Below, in pieces: positions 1 through 10,500 of a DNA stretch of 64,000 nt (position 1 is its first letter; every line of letters begins with the position of its first letter). The notes under the pieces are model-generated. The model made no database searches, had not been told where the DNA came from, and worked only from the letters and a program-made list of their open reading frames with translations. The stretch lies in NCBI GenBank assembly GCA_017506865.1, contig JAFCMP010000037.1, forward strand, positions 248,001 to 312,000, read 5' to 3'. The translations under genes were made by a program, and so were the position numbers. Source of the stretch: Tribonema minus (taxonomy: Eukaryota > Sar > Xanthophyceae > Tribonematales > Tribonemataceae).

Positions 1-9
1 CAGTAGTAG

Positions 10-1150
10 ATGCAAGTAAACTCGTCTGCTGCAACGGGATTAGCTGCAATGCAATAAGGCACATCTCTTCGAGGGCCCCACCGGCTTTCGGCAGCAGGAC
101 TACATGAGAGCTGTGTTACTATAGTACAAGGCTTGAAAAACCCGCTGCAACGGAAATATGTGCCAGCATAAGGTGGAAATAAGGTGTAATGCTTAATTTA
201 CAGCGAAATGGCATGACCCCACCGGCTCTCGACCAGCAGCGCAGGCCAGTCTACCAGGTTCACTCCCTCACAGCTTCAGCCCAAAACTCGGCAACCAGCG
301 GCCACAGCGCTCGCTCGCACGCATCGCCATGGTTCAGACGATCCAGCAGGTCCACTCCGCCGCCCAAGCCGCGTTGACGGCCGCACTGCGCGACGGCAGG
401 CCGGAGGCAGAGCTAGCCAGACTGAGAGCTCGAGTCGCAGCTGCTTGGCAGCCCATTCAGCAGAGGCGGTCGCTCTACTCCGTCCTTGGCCGCGCCAAGA
501 AGGACCTGCTGATGGCGGAGCTGCAGCACAGGGGTGCTGCAGTCATCGCGGAGTGCAGGGGCAGGGTGGCCGCTGCCGGCGCTGCCCTCGACCTGCACTT
601 CAATCAACATGGAGGAACGAGGTCGGCAGCTAACGGAGGAGGAGGCGGTTATGGGGCGGTTCCATCCCTTGGTGGCGGCGGCGGTGGCGGATCTGCTGGC
701 GGTTTCATGGGGCACCCCCCTGTGAGGGGTGCGTCGCGGCAGCTTGCTCTAAACTTGACCAGCAGCAGCAGCAGCAGCAGCAGCAGTGACGAGGAGGGGG
801 CAGAGGGAGGTGAGTTGCAGTTGCTGTGTGCGAGGGTGCAGCGTCAAGAGGCTCAGCTGACGCAGCACAGCTTGGCCCTGGAGCAGATGGCCGCCGCCGG
901 CGATGACATCTGCGCCGTCTGCAGCGAGCCCATGGATACGGCCGCCGCCGTCCCCCTGCCGTGCGAGCTTCACCATCTACACCTTCACGTCTGGCTGGAG
1001 TTCGTCTCCAGTACGGACACCACCGCCTACTGCGGTGCAGGCAGCGACTGCAACCTTGTCGGTGGCCACTGCAGCGGCTGCACCAACTCACTGGAGGTGT
1101 ACAACTGCCCCACCTGCAGACTCTTCAAGCCTAGCGTGGCTGTGCTGCGT
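10..1150 (+). repeat. Inverted-repeat arm A carrying the RING gene
   Basis: This arm matches the minus strand of 19140-20425 over the 5' flank and most of the coding region. Shared words in the non-coding flank include ATAAGGCACATCTCTTC, CCCCACCGGCTTTCGG and CCGCTGCAACGG, so the duplicated unit is larger than the gene. The left limit may lie before the window. The arms are diverged, and arm B is coding-dead. The two copies may be independent insertions of one element, or the ends of something about 20 kb long. Confidence 0.7.
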
Positions 1151-1546
1151 GAGGGTTTGCATTTCGTCCTCCCTCACATGCGCAACATGGCGACAAAGAT
1201 CAAAGATCACTATCGCAGCCAGGCGCACAGCGCCGCAGTGCGCGACTCTGCGGTGCGGGTGGCAGAGACAGCACAGGCGGATACTCGTGTGTTGCAGACA
1301 GCGATGCAGGAGCAGCGCCAGAAGCTGCAGGCAGCGGACGTTGCTCTGGCAAGGATGGCTGCGCGCATACATGGCGCGGACGAGGCGTGGCGCGCAGCGG
1401 AGGGGGCGAGGCGCGCGGCGGAGGAGGCTCAGCGTGCGGCGGAGGAGGCGGCGGATGCCTGGCAGGATTCTGCACGGCTGGAGCGCGCTGCACTGGAGAT
1501 TGAGAGGGGGACCAAGCGCAAGTCTCACGCTCTGACGGAAGAGTAG
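329..1546 (+). CDS. RING-type zinc-finger protein with C-terminal coiled coil
   Basis: This single-exon ORF of 405 codons starts at an ATG in good context (GCCATGG). Residues 20-80 are helical and charged. Residues 100-160 are Gly- and Ser-rich, with a poly-Ser run encoded by an AGC microsatellite. A RING-like zinc-binding block follows at about residues 195-261: C-x2-C (ICAVC), a CELHH segment, a CxxxxxC, the CSGC pair and a final CPTC. Residues 305-400 are Ala/Glu/Arg-rich with heptad character and probably form a coiled coil. RING proteins are commonly E3 ubiquitin ligases; that role is inferred from the fold only. A second, broken copy lies inverted at 19.1-20.1 kb with its upstream flank, so the gene appears to travel with a repeat. 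No transposase motif is visible. The RING call is firm in outline; the element assignment is open. Confidence 0.7.
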   Translation: MVQTIQQVHSAAQAALTAALRDGRPEAELARLRARVAAAWQPIQQRRSLYSVLGRAKKDLLMAELQHRGAAVIAECRGRVAAAGAALDLHFNQHGGTRSAANGGGGGYGAVPSLGGGGGGGSAGGFMGHPPVRGASRQLALNLTSSSSSSSSSDEEGAEGGELQLLCARVQRQEAQLTQHSLALEQMAAAGDDICAVCSEPMDTAAAVPLPCELHHLHLHVWLEFVSSTDTTAYCGAGSDCNLVGGHCSGCTNSLEVYNCPTCRLFKPSVAVLREGLHFVLPHMRNMATKIKDHYRSQAHSAAVRDSAVRVAETAQADTRVLQTAMQEQRQKLQAADVALARMAARIHGADEAWRAAEGARRAAEEAQRAAEEAADAWQDSARLERAALEIERGTKRKSHALTEE

Positions 1547-1698
1547 GCTGCATCGCGTGTGTGCATTGTGTGTGCGCGGTTGGTGAAATGCCAAGCACCA
1601 GTGATATCATGCAGCTGGCGCGCAGTGTAATGTTAACGCTTTCGATTTGCAATGGCAAGTGCGGCGCGTGTCAGCCTCTACTTCTTGCATTGCCCATG

Positions 1699-2100
1699 CT
1701 ATGCGGTGCCATTGTAATTCGATTTGATCTTCATGAAATGCATGGTGAGCCACAGAGCAGCAGGGTCTACCACAGTTAGATTACTCAGCTGTATGAGCCG
1801 TACGCGCATGGTGCGCGGCGCGAATGCAAAGTACAATGTGCCTTCAGCTTGGTCAACGCCGTTCATCGAACTAACTGTAGCCCAACCATCATCAGCAGCA
1901 CTTGTCGATGCAAGTGTTACAGCGGGGGCCTTGATCTGCAGCCCATACGCTGTAGTGGCACTCAGGTTTGCCAACATGGAGGTGATCACACACTTATAAT
2001 TTGCATCCGGCATGTACTTCAAGTTGACTTTGAAAATGCCAGCAGTGTCGGAAACACCGATTCTGTCATTACTACGCACCAGTAGGGTGTAATTGTCCAT
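1699..2100 (-). CDS. Virus-like capsid-type (jelly-roll-like) protein, fossil
   Basis: This minus-strand ORF of about 133 codons runs from the ATG at 2100; an in-frame ATG at 2163 would add a hydrophobic leader. It begins with a YTLLVRSNDR segment followed by FKVNL and later WLTMHF. The order 'y.l.v.S.dR ... F.V.L' with beta-strand-like spacing recalls small structural proteins of algal viruses and Polinton-like viruses. I recognise the style rather than a specific family. It lies 2.4 kb from the replicase and helicase genes and points away from them, as expected for a small virus-like element. It is treated as a fossil part. It could instead be an unrelated secreted beta protein. Confidence 0.35.
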   Translation of the reverse strand: MDNYTLLVRSNDRIGVSDTAGIFKVNLKYMPDANYKCVITSMLANLSATTAYGLQIKAPAVTLASTSAADDGWATVSSMNGVDQAEGTLYFAFAPRTMRVRLIQLSNLTVVDPAALWLTMHFMKIKSNYNGTA

Positions 2101-2334
2101 TGTCACTTGTATACAATGACAGCAGATATAAAACAGTAGAAATGGCAGAAGAGAGAACTTCACATGTGTAGGTCAGTATACGACGCTTGCTAGCATTTGA
2201 TAACGCGCACAAACATACGGCCAGCACAAGCTTAAAACAATTGTGGAGGGCGAGATCAGCTGTGACATTGTGGAAGCCCCCCTACTGCTAAATAGCGGCC
2301 CTCTCTCGCCACTTGAAGTATTCTTCGACACTTG

Positions 2335-2650
2335 AGGTTATTGTGGCCGGGCCTGCCAGAAAAAGTTTTTTTCAGAGGCTGACCCTGAAAGGTCTCTCCA
2401 GTTTTCGGTTTTCGGATATTGAGGCTGCCTGCCAATAAAGTATTTCACAGAGGCTTACCCTGCAAGGCCTCTCCAGTTTTCGGTCTTCGGATCTTGAGGC
2501 TGCCTGCCAATAAAGTGTTTCTCAGAGGCTGACCCTGTCAGGCCTCTCCAGTTTTCGGTTTTCGGATTTTGAGGCCGGCCGCCAAAAAAAGTATTTTTCA
2601 GGGGCTGACCCTGAAAGGTCTCTCCAGTTTTCGGTTTTCGGATTTTGATC
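2335..2650. repeat. 75-bp tandem repeat, about four copies
   Basis: The word CTCTCCAGTTTTCGG recurs at about 2394, 2469, 2544 and 2620, giving steps of 75, 75 and 76 bp. Each unit also carries GCTGACCCTG and a CTGCCAATAAAG-like stretch. Because 75 is a multiple of three, the minus strand is open across the array and reads as a 25-residue repeat (PKTENWRGL). There is no sign that this is a real protein. Confidence 0.85.
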
Positions 2651-3902
2651 TGCAACTGTTTGCATCTTCAAACTACAGATGAAGTTGAAGATTGTGAGCT
2701 TTTGAGGTTTGAGGTTGAGGTTTTGAGTGTGCAGTGTTGCACAGCGCTAGCAGTTATGCATGTCAGCAATGCTGCAGAGTGTATTGCTGTTGCGCAGCCA
2801 TCAACGTCCACTGCCGTCAGCTGAGAGTCAACGCCGGCCATCGGCACGCTCGGAGCGCCACAAACTACACTGTTTTCTGCGGGTCAATTGCCTCGTGCCG
2901 TCGTAAGGAGGTGAGTTACTAGAATAGGACTCCTATAGGTTATAAGTACAGGGGGGCACGAACTTGAAGTTGCGGCCCCCTTAAGTTGTGTTCTTGTTTT
3001 GGCATGCATCACACTGTTTCCAACACACGCAGTGAGCGCATGAGAATGCAAATGATGCTTGTTTGACAGTCTTGTGAGGTTTGACAAAGTCACCCAGTGT
3101 ATTGATGTATACTTTGCAGCCAACTTCAACACGTTTTGGTACGCTTTGCCTGTGCACGGTGCCCTAAGCGGCCGTTACGCTTGCGCCATGTGCGTCTCAC
3201 ATTGGGGAGGGGGGGAGTGGTGTGTATGGTACACCACGCTGCATGCACTGATAAAACCTCATGACTGTCTCAGGGTTGTTGTTGAAGTTGACCAGAGAGG
3301 CCAGTGAGCAGCATCTGTCGTACGCCGCCTCGGTCATCTCCTGGGTGAAGTAATTGTCGCCTATCGTACGCCGCCCCACCTGAAGTCATCTGTCAAAAAG
3401 AAAGGCAAAAGTAGATCCCATCCATGCAACGGGCGACAGCGTAACGGGCGACAGCCTCCCTCCGCATACCCTCCCATACTAGTGTACTCATGCCAATCTT
3501 GAATGACACGCTGCCACACAGCGGCCTCGAGTTTCAGTTCTTGCATACACCGGCGCTTTCATGTACCAGGCAACAACAGGTCTTTGTAGTATGCCATAAT
3601 CTTGGCAGTGACACACTCATCAACACTGTGCCACGCCACACTGGGGTCCATTGTGGTGCTTAGCTGTCAATTATATTATGATCACAGCAACTATAACATG
3701 GCGCCCTACTGGCATCACGACGTGCCCACTCAAGCAGCGCAAGCAGCTACGCCCTAGGGGGGCAGTGATGCTTGTAACGACTAAAATTTAGCAGCGGGAG
3801 CAACACATAACCTTGACAGCATAAGCAGCTATCGTCAGGAGGGCAGCAATGCCACCCCCTGTACAGCAACGGTGTCGCAGTGGTGGCTGCTGTGACAACC
3901 TC
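2651..3902. other. No recognised gene; short minus-strand ORFs only
   Basis: Minus-strand ORFs at 3546-3361 and 3379-3197 look protein-like in part (QRVIQDWHEYTS; VNFNNNPETVMRFYQCM) but match no family I know. They could be remnants of small element genes. Otherwise the stretch holds no clear signal. Confidence 0.3.
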
Positions 3903-4057
3903 TTACCGAGGGTGAGATGGTGGTGAAAACCTGTTACGCAATTTTCCGGTCATCGATGGTTATAACGATTTATATGCTTTTTTCACCTCATGGACGGAAG
4001 GGTCCGCCCTACACTGCAACCGCTAAGGCACTCATCGCCAACCACTCGCCTCCTTAA
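3903..4057. repeat. Direct repeat copy 1 upstream of replicase
   Basis: This is about 155 bp, nearly identical to 4238-4390 and offset by 335 bp. The core includes ATTTTCCGGTCATCGATGG and a short palindrome GGAC-GGAAGG-GTCC able to form a stem-loop. Its position just 5' of replication genes makes it a candidate origin or regulatory repeat. Confidence 0.8.
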
Positions 4058-4237
4058 GCAGTAGTTAAACCCTTCCCAACCCACGCACTTCTCTTTTTGA
4101 GCTCTCCTACTGCATCTCGGAAGACCCTGTCAACCGCTCGACCGCCGGCCGATGGGGTAGCGACATGCCCGTGTAAACCAGGTGTGGTGTCACGTAGGCG
4201 TCAAAGCGCTGTTACCAGATAGCTCCACTTCAAACCG

Positions 4238-4390
4238 TTACCGAGGGCGAAGTGCTTGTAACCGCCTGTTGTGCAATTTTCCGGTCATCGATGGTTAGAG
4301 ATTTATATGTCTTTTTCACCTCATGGACGGAAGGGTCCGCCCTACACTGCAACCGCTAAGGCGCTCATCGCCAACCACTCACCCCCTTAA
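4238..4390. repeat. Direct repeat copy 2 upstream of replicase
   Basis: This is the second copy of the 3903-4057 unit, with few differences. It retains the ATCGATGG core and the GGAC/GTCC stem-loop, and ends about 130 bp before the TATA-like box. Confidence 0.8.
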
Positions 4391-4519
4391 CTGGCCCACT
4401 TTCGCCGCCGGAAATACGACGTGAATTTAATTAGCTGCTAAAGCTTGAATCTACGCCGGTGAGATACCCGAGGAGCCCGGTCTGGGCTCATCTCAACCGA
4501 CGCCCGGGGATTCAGCCAT

Positions 4520-4535
4520 AAATATATAAGGGACC
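4520..4535 (+). promoter_or_regulatory. TATA-like box of the replicase gene
   Basis: The sequence TAAATATATAAGGG lies about 40-50 bp before the ATG at 4572, in otherwise GC-richer DNA. The spacing suits a short 5' leader. Confidence 0.5.
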
Positions 4536-4571
4536 TGCCATCCAGGCCTCTCAGGCACAAAGCAGCCTGCC

Positions 4572-5693
4572 ATGGAGTGCCTAAATAGCTTCCAGCAGCT
4601 ACAGCCTTGCCTCTGCCCTGAAGTGGTGAAAGACGATGTTCTAGACTGGTTACTGGCTCACAAGGACGTCGTGGACCATATGGACAAGAAAACCCGCCCG
4701 GGCCGTGATATGGAGAGGCGGTCAAAGGAGAAGGGCGGAGAGTTCATCCCGAAGGCAATATTCAAGGACAGCCTCTACACGCAGCTGGCCAAGTATAAGG
4801 CGCGCCCCCTCATCAACGGCGCACGCATTGTGAAGTTCGGGTACCCCCAGAATGCCCCGATCAAGGAGGGGAGGCTCTACGCCATGGGGCCATCTCTACA
4901 GTACTTCCCCAAGCGGGTGAGGGCAATGCTGGTATGTGGTGTGCTGAAAGACTTTGACACGGAGAACTCGCAGCCGCGCATTGTTGAGATGCTTGCCAAG
5001 AAGTGGAACATCCCATGCACAGTCTTGTCTGACTATATTGAAAATCGAGAGGATAGGCTGACAAAGCTCGCACGCGCCCAGGGTGTAATCCGTGATGAGG
5101 CCAAACACATGGTGAATATTGTCTTGTGTGGCGGCTGGCCGACGCTGCCAGTAGGCAACAAGGGGAGGCGGTCTAAGATTGTCAGCGTGTGGCTGACCAA
5201 GCTGCGGGGTGACATCTGCGCCATTGTGGACGCTCTGCTCATAAGAGAGGATGCCCCATACAATGAGCTATATGTGGCTGCCACCAACTTGAAGCCCAAG
5301 GACAAGAACGAATACTCTGCCCTGTCATACCTTGCTGGCGCAGTGGAAAACAGCATATTGCGGGTGATGAGGCAGTTTGCGATGCAGAACATCGGAGAAA
5401 CTGCATGCTCCACTATCATTATTGATGGGTGCATGATATATGGCACCGTCCCCGCCAATTTCGGTGAGCTGGTCACTGCAGAAGTCATGGGGCAGCTTGG
5501 CATATGCATGCCGATCCGCGAGAAGCCAGTGCCCTCTGTCACCATTGCAAGCATGTGCCTGGAGTATGACATAGATGATAAAGATGAGCTCCTCGATGCC
5601 CTGCACCAGAGGTGGACCCGATGTTTGACGCATATGACAGTGATGATGAAGAGGGGTCAGGAGAGCCAGACCTGTTTGTCACCTTTGACATAG
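4572..5693 (+). CDS. Polymerase-palm-like replicase of virus-like element (fossil)
   Basis: This ORF of 373 codons starts at a CCATGG ATG just after the TATA-like box. Residues about 97-150 read GRLYAMGPSLQ, then VLKDFDTENSQP, then NRED. Later the segment AVENSILRVMRQF precedes STIIIDGCMIYG. I know this arrangement from proteins of large DNA viruses, oomycetes and algae: an acidic D-x(2)-N-x-x-P motif, an NRE motif, and a late hydrophobic-DG motif, resembling polymerase motifs A and C. In those genomes the protein is often next to, or fused with, an origin-binding-type helicase, as here. The role in copying the element's DNA is inferred. The next ORF overlaps its 3' end in another frame. Treated as part of a fossil element. 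Confidence 0.5.
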   Translation: MECLNSFQQLQPCLCPEVVKDDVLDWLLAHKDVVDHMDKKTRPGRDMERRSKEKGGEFIPKAIFKDSLYTQLAKYKARPLINGARIVKFGYPQNAPIKEGRLYAMGPSLQYFPKRVRAMLVCGVLKDFDTENSQPRIVEMLAKKWNIPCTVLSDYIENREDRLTKLARAQGVIRDEAKHMVNIVLCGGWPTLPVGNKGRRSKIVSVWLTKLRGDICAIVDALLIREDAPYNELYVAATNLKPKDKNEYSALSYLAGAVENSILRVMRQFAMQNIGETACSTIIIDGCMIYGTVPANFGELVTAEVMGQLGICMPIREKPVPSVTIASMCLEYDIDDKDELLDALHQRWTRCLTHMTVMMKRGQESQTCLSPLT

Positions 5694-6565
5694 GTGCGTC
5701 AGAGGCGGATATTATATGCGTATGCGCTGGCATGGGTGAGGGCAAGACATACTGCACAATGGATGCCACTGTCATGTATGTGGGTCTAGGCAAGACTGTG
5801 TGCTGTGTCACACAGCGTCGCCAGATGGTCAAGACGTTGGGTCAAGAGTTGACCGCACGTGGCATCACATGGGCCAAATACGATGTCTACAATCGCAGCG
5901 GTGTCATTGAGATGGGCCCCGTGTTCCAGGTCATGATCATTGATTATGAGAGTCTATGGCGCCTACAGAATGGCAAGTACGACCTCGTTATCAGTGATGA
6001 GTACAGGTCGATCATCACTGCCATGAACTCCAGGACCAACGGCTCACGCAAGGCGCTCAACTACGATTGTTATGAGCAGCTCATAACGATGTCAGACAAG
6101 AATGTGTTGTTGGACGCCATGTCGAGCATTGACTCCTCTGTGCGCGACACGCTCAGTGACTTTGCTGCCAAGCGCGCATCTGCCAGGGTTGTGGCATGCA
6201 TCAGCATGGCCAAGGAGGCTGAGGGGCGCGGTGATTATCATACTGCAGAGGCTACGAAATGGACTCGTGCAGTATTGGACGTGAGTGGCGCAATTTTGAA
6301 GGAGGTGGAGTGGGGGGAGCCCAAGCTGCATCTCATCCGGCGCGACGTGAAGCATGCTGATTTTGATCATGCACTGATGCGCATGTGCGCCGATGCGGCC
6401 AAGAGGCGTCACGTCGGAGTCGCCTGCTGCAGTAAGCGGACTGCAGAAGCGGTGGCTAGTGTGTTGGACCAATATGCAGGAGCCTCAGGTGGGGTCGGCG
6501 TGTGGATCAGCGACAGCGGTAATCATGATGAACTGGAGGATCTGCAGGCGGCATGGGACCAGTAA
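5612..6565 (+). CDS. Origin-binding-protein-type helicase (fossil)
   Basis: This ORF of 317 codons has a Walker A-like GMGEGKT at about residues 41-47, then RRQMVKTLGQEL (motif Ia-like), then IIDYESLWRL, then LVISDEYRSI as the DE box, then a Leu-rich stretch ending LLDAMSS. This order matches the herpesvirus origin-of-replication-binding helicase family (Pfam Herpes_ori_bp), which also occurs in algal and oomycete virus-like elements. The protein is shorter than that family usually is, so the C-terminal helicase lobe is not represented in this frame. It overlaps the replicase ORF and probably acted with it in DNA replication. Confidence 0.6.
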   Translation: MDPMFDAYDSDDEEGSGEPDLFVTFDIGASEADIICVCAGMGEGKTYCTMDATVMYVGLGKTVCCVTQRRQMVKTLGQELTARGITWAKYDVYNRSGVIEMGPVFQVMIIDYESLWRLQNGKYDLVISDEYRSIITAMNSRTNGSRKALNYDCYEQLITMSDKNVLLDAMSSIDSSVRDTLSDFAAKRASARVVACISMAKEAEGRGDYHTAEATKWTRAVLDVSGAILKEVEWGEPKLHLIRRDVKHADFDHALMRMCADAAKRRHVGVACCSKRTAEAVASVLDQYAGASGGVGVWISDSGNHDELEDLQAAWDQ

Positions 6566-7579
6566 CAGGTTGAATTGGGATTGTTTTCACACCTAGACCA
6601 TTTCATAGTAGTTTCAACGAAGCATGAGCGAACAGGGCGAGGTACGACGCTGCCATGAGTGTTGTGCTTCCAGTTGGCCCTGTCGCATGATTTGCAGATG
6701 AAAGAGCTGTGGAAGCCCCCCCACTCGCTGCACTAGTTACTAGACTTGCCCTTGAAAGACACACACTTGCTGGTACTAACAGTCACAAAGCACACAGGTG
6801 GCGCTGAATAGGATGCTTATTCAGAAACTGCCTACATGTAGCAATTTCACAAAATGGCAGAGGATAATGATTCACCTCAAAGTCACAACCTGTAACGCAG
6901 CACAAACTGCAAGGGCCCCTCCCATTGGACGTCCGCTCTTCGTAGAATGTCGAGGTTTGCTTTAAAACCAGGTGTTGCATGGCTGCTTGGCTGTGATGCT
7001 TCTTGCCACATCTCTCCTGAAGTGCGCATCGTTCGTCAGCGACGTCAGTTCAAGTTTGTAAAAGTGTTACGCGGAGCAGCAAGCGAAGATTGGCAGGCTC
7101 GTGACAGGTCGTCCTCACAGTCATACATTTATAACACGACAATTCGTTTTTTTCCATCGATTTAGAAGCAGCTTTCATGGCGCTTCATGCGTTCATGTCC
7201 TCTTGCGCGCTTGGTCGCCCGTGCACCATGGCCATGCACGCATCAACGCATTGCTTGCTGAGCACGAGGTCCGTCCTGTGCTGCACACTCTTATCGTATG
7301 GGGTGAGTTGCCTCCTGTTGGCCTCTGTCTCTGCAGGCATGCCAATCTCAGGACCAGGCATGATGGCTGCTGTCCACAGCGCCTGCTCCGCCAATCCGCC
7401 GCCGGCACCGCCAGCGGGATTGGAAGCTCCCGTTACGATTTTCACATGTTGTGACACCTTTTGCTTTTTCATCCAATAGATTAGACAGTGACAATAAGTA
7501 CGTATGGACTTGTATTTATAAAGGCCCAAGGGAGGCCGGGTTGCCTATGCAATCGAAAAGCTTGCGTCAACGCAGCAGC
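6566..7579. other. No gene recognised; LINE 3' flank
   Basis: This is AT-richer sequence between the helicase fossil and the end of the minus-strand LINE ORF. It probably includes that LINE's 3' untranslated region, but no clear poly(A) end or target-site duplication can be picked out. ORFs on either strand look like chance. Confidence 0.35.
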
Positions 7580-10500
7580 CTAGTCTGCGCTGTGCCCTAG
7601 GAGTTTGGATACCGGCGCCGCAACACAGCCCAGCATTCGCGCTCCACGTGTGTATGCCATGACGCGCTCCGCCAACTCCCGCGCCAGCGATATGCTCAGC
7701 TCAATGTGGATCTGACGCTTAGCTAACCCGGCCTTGCGTAACACATCTGCCTTCCCCCCCCCTGAGCACAGTGCTGAGTGCGTTGCCAACTCCTTAACAA
7801 AAAGGCTTGTCTGCTTGCCCAGCCGTCCGTACGACTCCTGCACGAATGGCACAAAAGCCCAAGATGACGTCAAGGTGCCGGTGTGGTGCTTGACCTTCGC
7901 GTCCTCCCCCACCCCAGCAGCATAGCCGTCCGTGTTCGAGGCATTTGTTTTGCCTGTCAGGTACGAGCTCGCTGTGGGCGCGCGCACACTTGTGTCTAGC
8001 ACTATTCCCTTGTTACGGTATGCACTGCTAAAGTGCAGACACCCTGGGTCAATTGACTGTGTCCGCCCGATACCCCGGTACCTTGAAGACGCTAGCGTCC
8101 TCATTGCGGACAATAGAGACATGGTGCTGTCTCAAGATGCGCTGTAGGCACCGCTTTTGGGCAGTGTGTGTCGCGTTGTGCCCCCGTATGTGCTGGCTGG
8201 GGCAGCTGATCGCATGCGTGGAGGTGGGGCTCACGTCACTGCACCGCCATGGGCACACCTCGCCCTGTATGCCCCACCCGTCTATAAAGATCGCAACCAA
8301 AATTATCGTGGCTGCTGCCATACTGGACATGGGCGCCGCACCCGGGCGGTCATTGGCAGCGGGCGGCACGCTCATCCACGCCATTTCCCCGGACGCACGC
8401 TGGCTGCGCAGCTGCGCCAGGACCCGCGCGCTAGCCTGTTGGCGGCGGCGGCTGGTGTCACGCGAGTCACCAATAAGTGTAGCCTGCGTCGGCTTGCCCA
8501 CGGCACCAGCCGACTCGCCCGACGGCAGCCTCTAGGTCCTCCACCAGGCAGTCCTCGTATTGACGTCGAAGAACATTTGAAAGGCCGGCTTGCAGTCCGT
8601 GCGTGAAGTGACCGCGCCGGCGGCGGGGCACTACCTTCCTGCAGATCTCGTCAGCATAGGCCTCCCAGTCGTCGTCGTCGTCCTCCTGCCCGCCGCTGCA
8701 GCTGCTTTCTTCCGCGCTAGTTTGTGTTTTAGCGGGCGTGGAAGAGGCAGCCGCGGCAGCGGCTTGAGGGCCAGGTACCGTCGCCGCCGCAGCGGCCGCC
8801 TCGGCGCCAGGCACAATGCCGTGGGTGTGTGGGGCTGGCTCAGTGGTCCCCGTCTCCGTGACGGCAGTTGCGGCGTAGATCGCTTGCACCGCAGTGGGGA
8901 GCGTCGACGCTGCGGCCGTCGTATCTGCTGCCCACCGTAGCAACGATGCTGGGAGCTGCTCGGCCACAGCTGTGCGTGATTTTTCGCCGCCATCAGCTGT
9001 CAGCGCTCGCGTAGAGCGTCGCACGGCCTCGATGATTGGCGGCAGTCCCTGGTCCTCGCGTATTGCGCATGACTGCTGCGCGAACCAGGTGACTGCGCCG
9101 TGTTCATCAGTGCCGAGCCTCAGGGCCCCTGCTGCCACAGTGGCATGAATTATTGCAGGCCGCAGTGTTGTGCATGCCTGGGCCGTGTATGCGGCTGGTG
9201 CCAGTAGCCCCAAAAGCGGCATGCCCAGACCGCCTCGTCGCTCCGGCAACCGTGACGCCCGCAGTGGCACTGCGATGTCCGTGAGTTCTGGCGGGCCCAA
9301 GCGCGGCAATACCAGCACGCTGCCACTGCTGGCTTCCTCATTGTCACCAGCAGTGCAGGCGGCCAGCAGGTGTGACTTCATGACTGCCACGGTAGCGCAG
9401 CCGTGCAGGTGCAGCATGCGTTCAAGCGTCCATGCACAGAACCCGTCAAATGCGTGCAGCCATGTCTCACTCAAAGCCGTGTCAACGACCCGAGCTAAGA
9501 AGCCCATGCGCTTCGTCAGTGACCTGCGCAGAATGAACTGTGCTGCCTGTAGGTGGTGCCGCGCCATTCCAGCTAGCTGCCACGACAATTGCCATGTCCC
9601 TGCGTCAACAAGATGCTTGCTCATGGCAGCATGCACATAGGCTGGGTGCCCTACCGGTACCCCGACCGACGTAAAGCCCTGACTGGATTCTGGCATGGTG
9701 GCGTCCACAAACGGTATGTCAAGGGCGCGCAGGCGTGCTCTGGCCGCTTCATCAAACACTGTGCCGCGCATGGCGATGGCCAGCGACTTGTCTGGTCGAA
9801 CGCGTAGCCCCCCTGCCGCAAGCCGACGGATCACCTCTGCCACCCCAGCGGCCGCTGCATCGTCGAAGTACTACTAGGCAGCTTGCAGCACGTTGAGGTC
9901 ATCCAGGAAAGCGCAGTGCGGGGCTGGTGGTTCCGCTGTGCTGTGGCCGTAGGCCGGCATACTGCCGGGCGTCGCATTCACTCCATCAGGGTAGAAGAGT
10001 AGGAAGGCCGCTGCCACTGCAAAGTACAGCGGCCCTAGAGGGTCCCCTTGCTGGCACCCTAGGTGGGAGCAGATAATGCGAGCTTCACCGTTCACCTCCA
10101 CTCGCATCTCTGGGCAGTGTCACCACAGTATACGGACTCAAAGTGCGGGAGCAGCTCCGGACAGAAGAGCATAAGTCCCCGCACAATGGCGGCGCGATCC
10201 ACACTGTTAAAATTAAAATTTTGAAATGCGTTCTCACAGTCCAGCTGGATTGTGGTGCCATACAGCTCGTGCCACACGCGCGCGCGCGCTGCCACATGCT
10301 CGACGCCAGACCGGTATCCTACGCCAAACTGCGACATGGAGGCCAGCAGCCCCGATATTTTGCCCTTGACACTCCGTGCCGCTGTGGACCCGAGGAGTCT
10401 GCGCCAGACACTGGAGCAGGCGATCGGACGCCGCTTCTGTCCCATGCCTGAGAGGGCCGCGGCGCAGAGAAGCCGTTGCGATTGCTCCGGCAGCAGTTCG

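Larger units (their letters stand above)
1699..6565. mobile_element. Virus-like DNA element (fossil)
   Basis: This span groups a capsid-type protein (minus strand), a pair of direct repeats, a TATA-like promoter, a polymerase-like replicase and a herpes-origin-binding-protein-type helicase. Base composition is lower in GC than the host block at 23-46 kb. The helicase is shorter than the family norm and neither end of the element is certain, so it looks incomplete. It is best placed near Polinton-like or other algal dsDNA virus-like elements, which is inference from gene content. No integrase, packaging ATPase or major capsid gene is recognised here. The flanking RING repeats could mark its borders, but that is not shown. 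Confidence 0.45.

Noticed and set aside
7177-7529. Overlapping ORFs of about 100 codons on both strands
   Set aside because: There is no family resemblance. They probably lie in the LINE 3' region and are chance ORFs.
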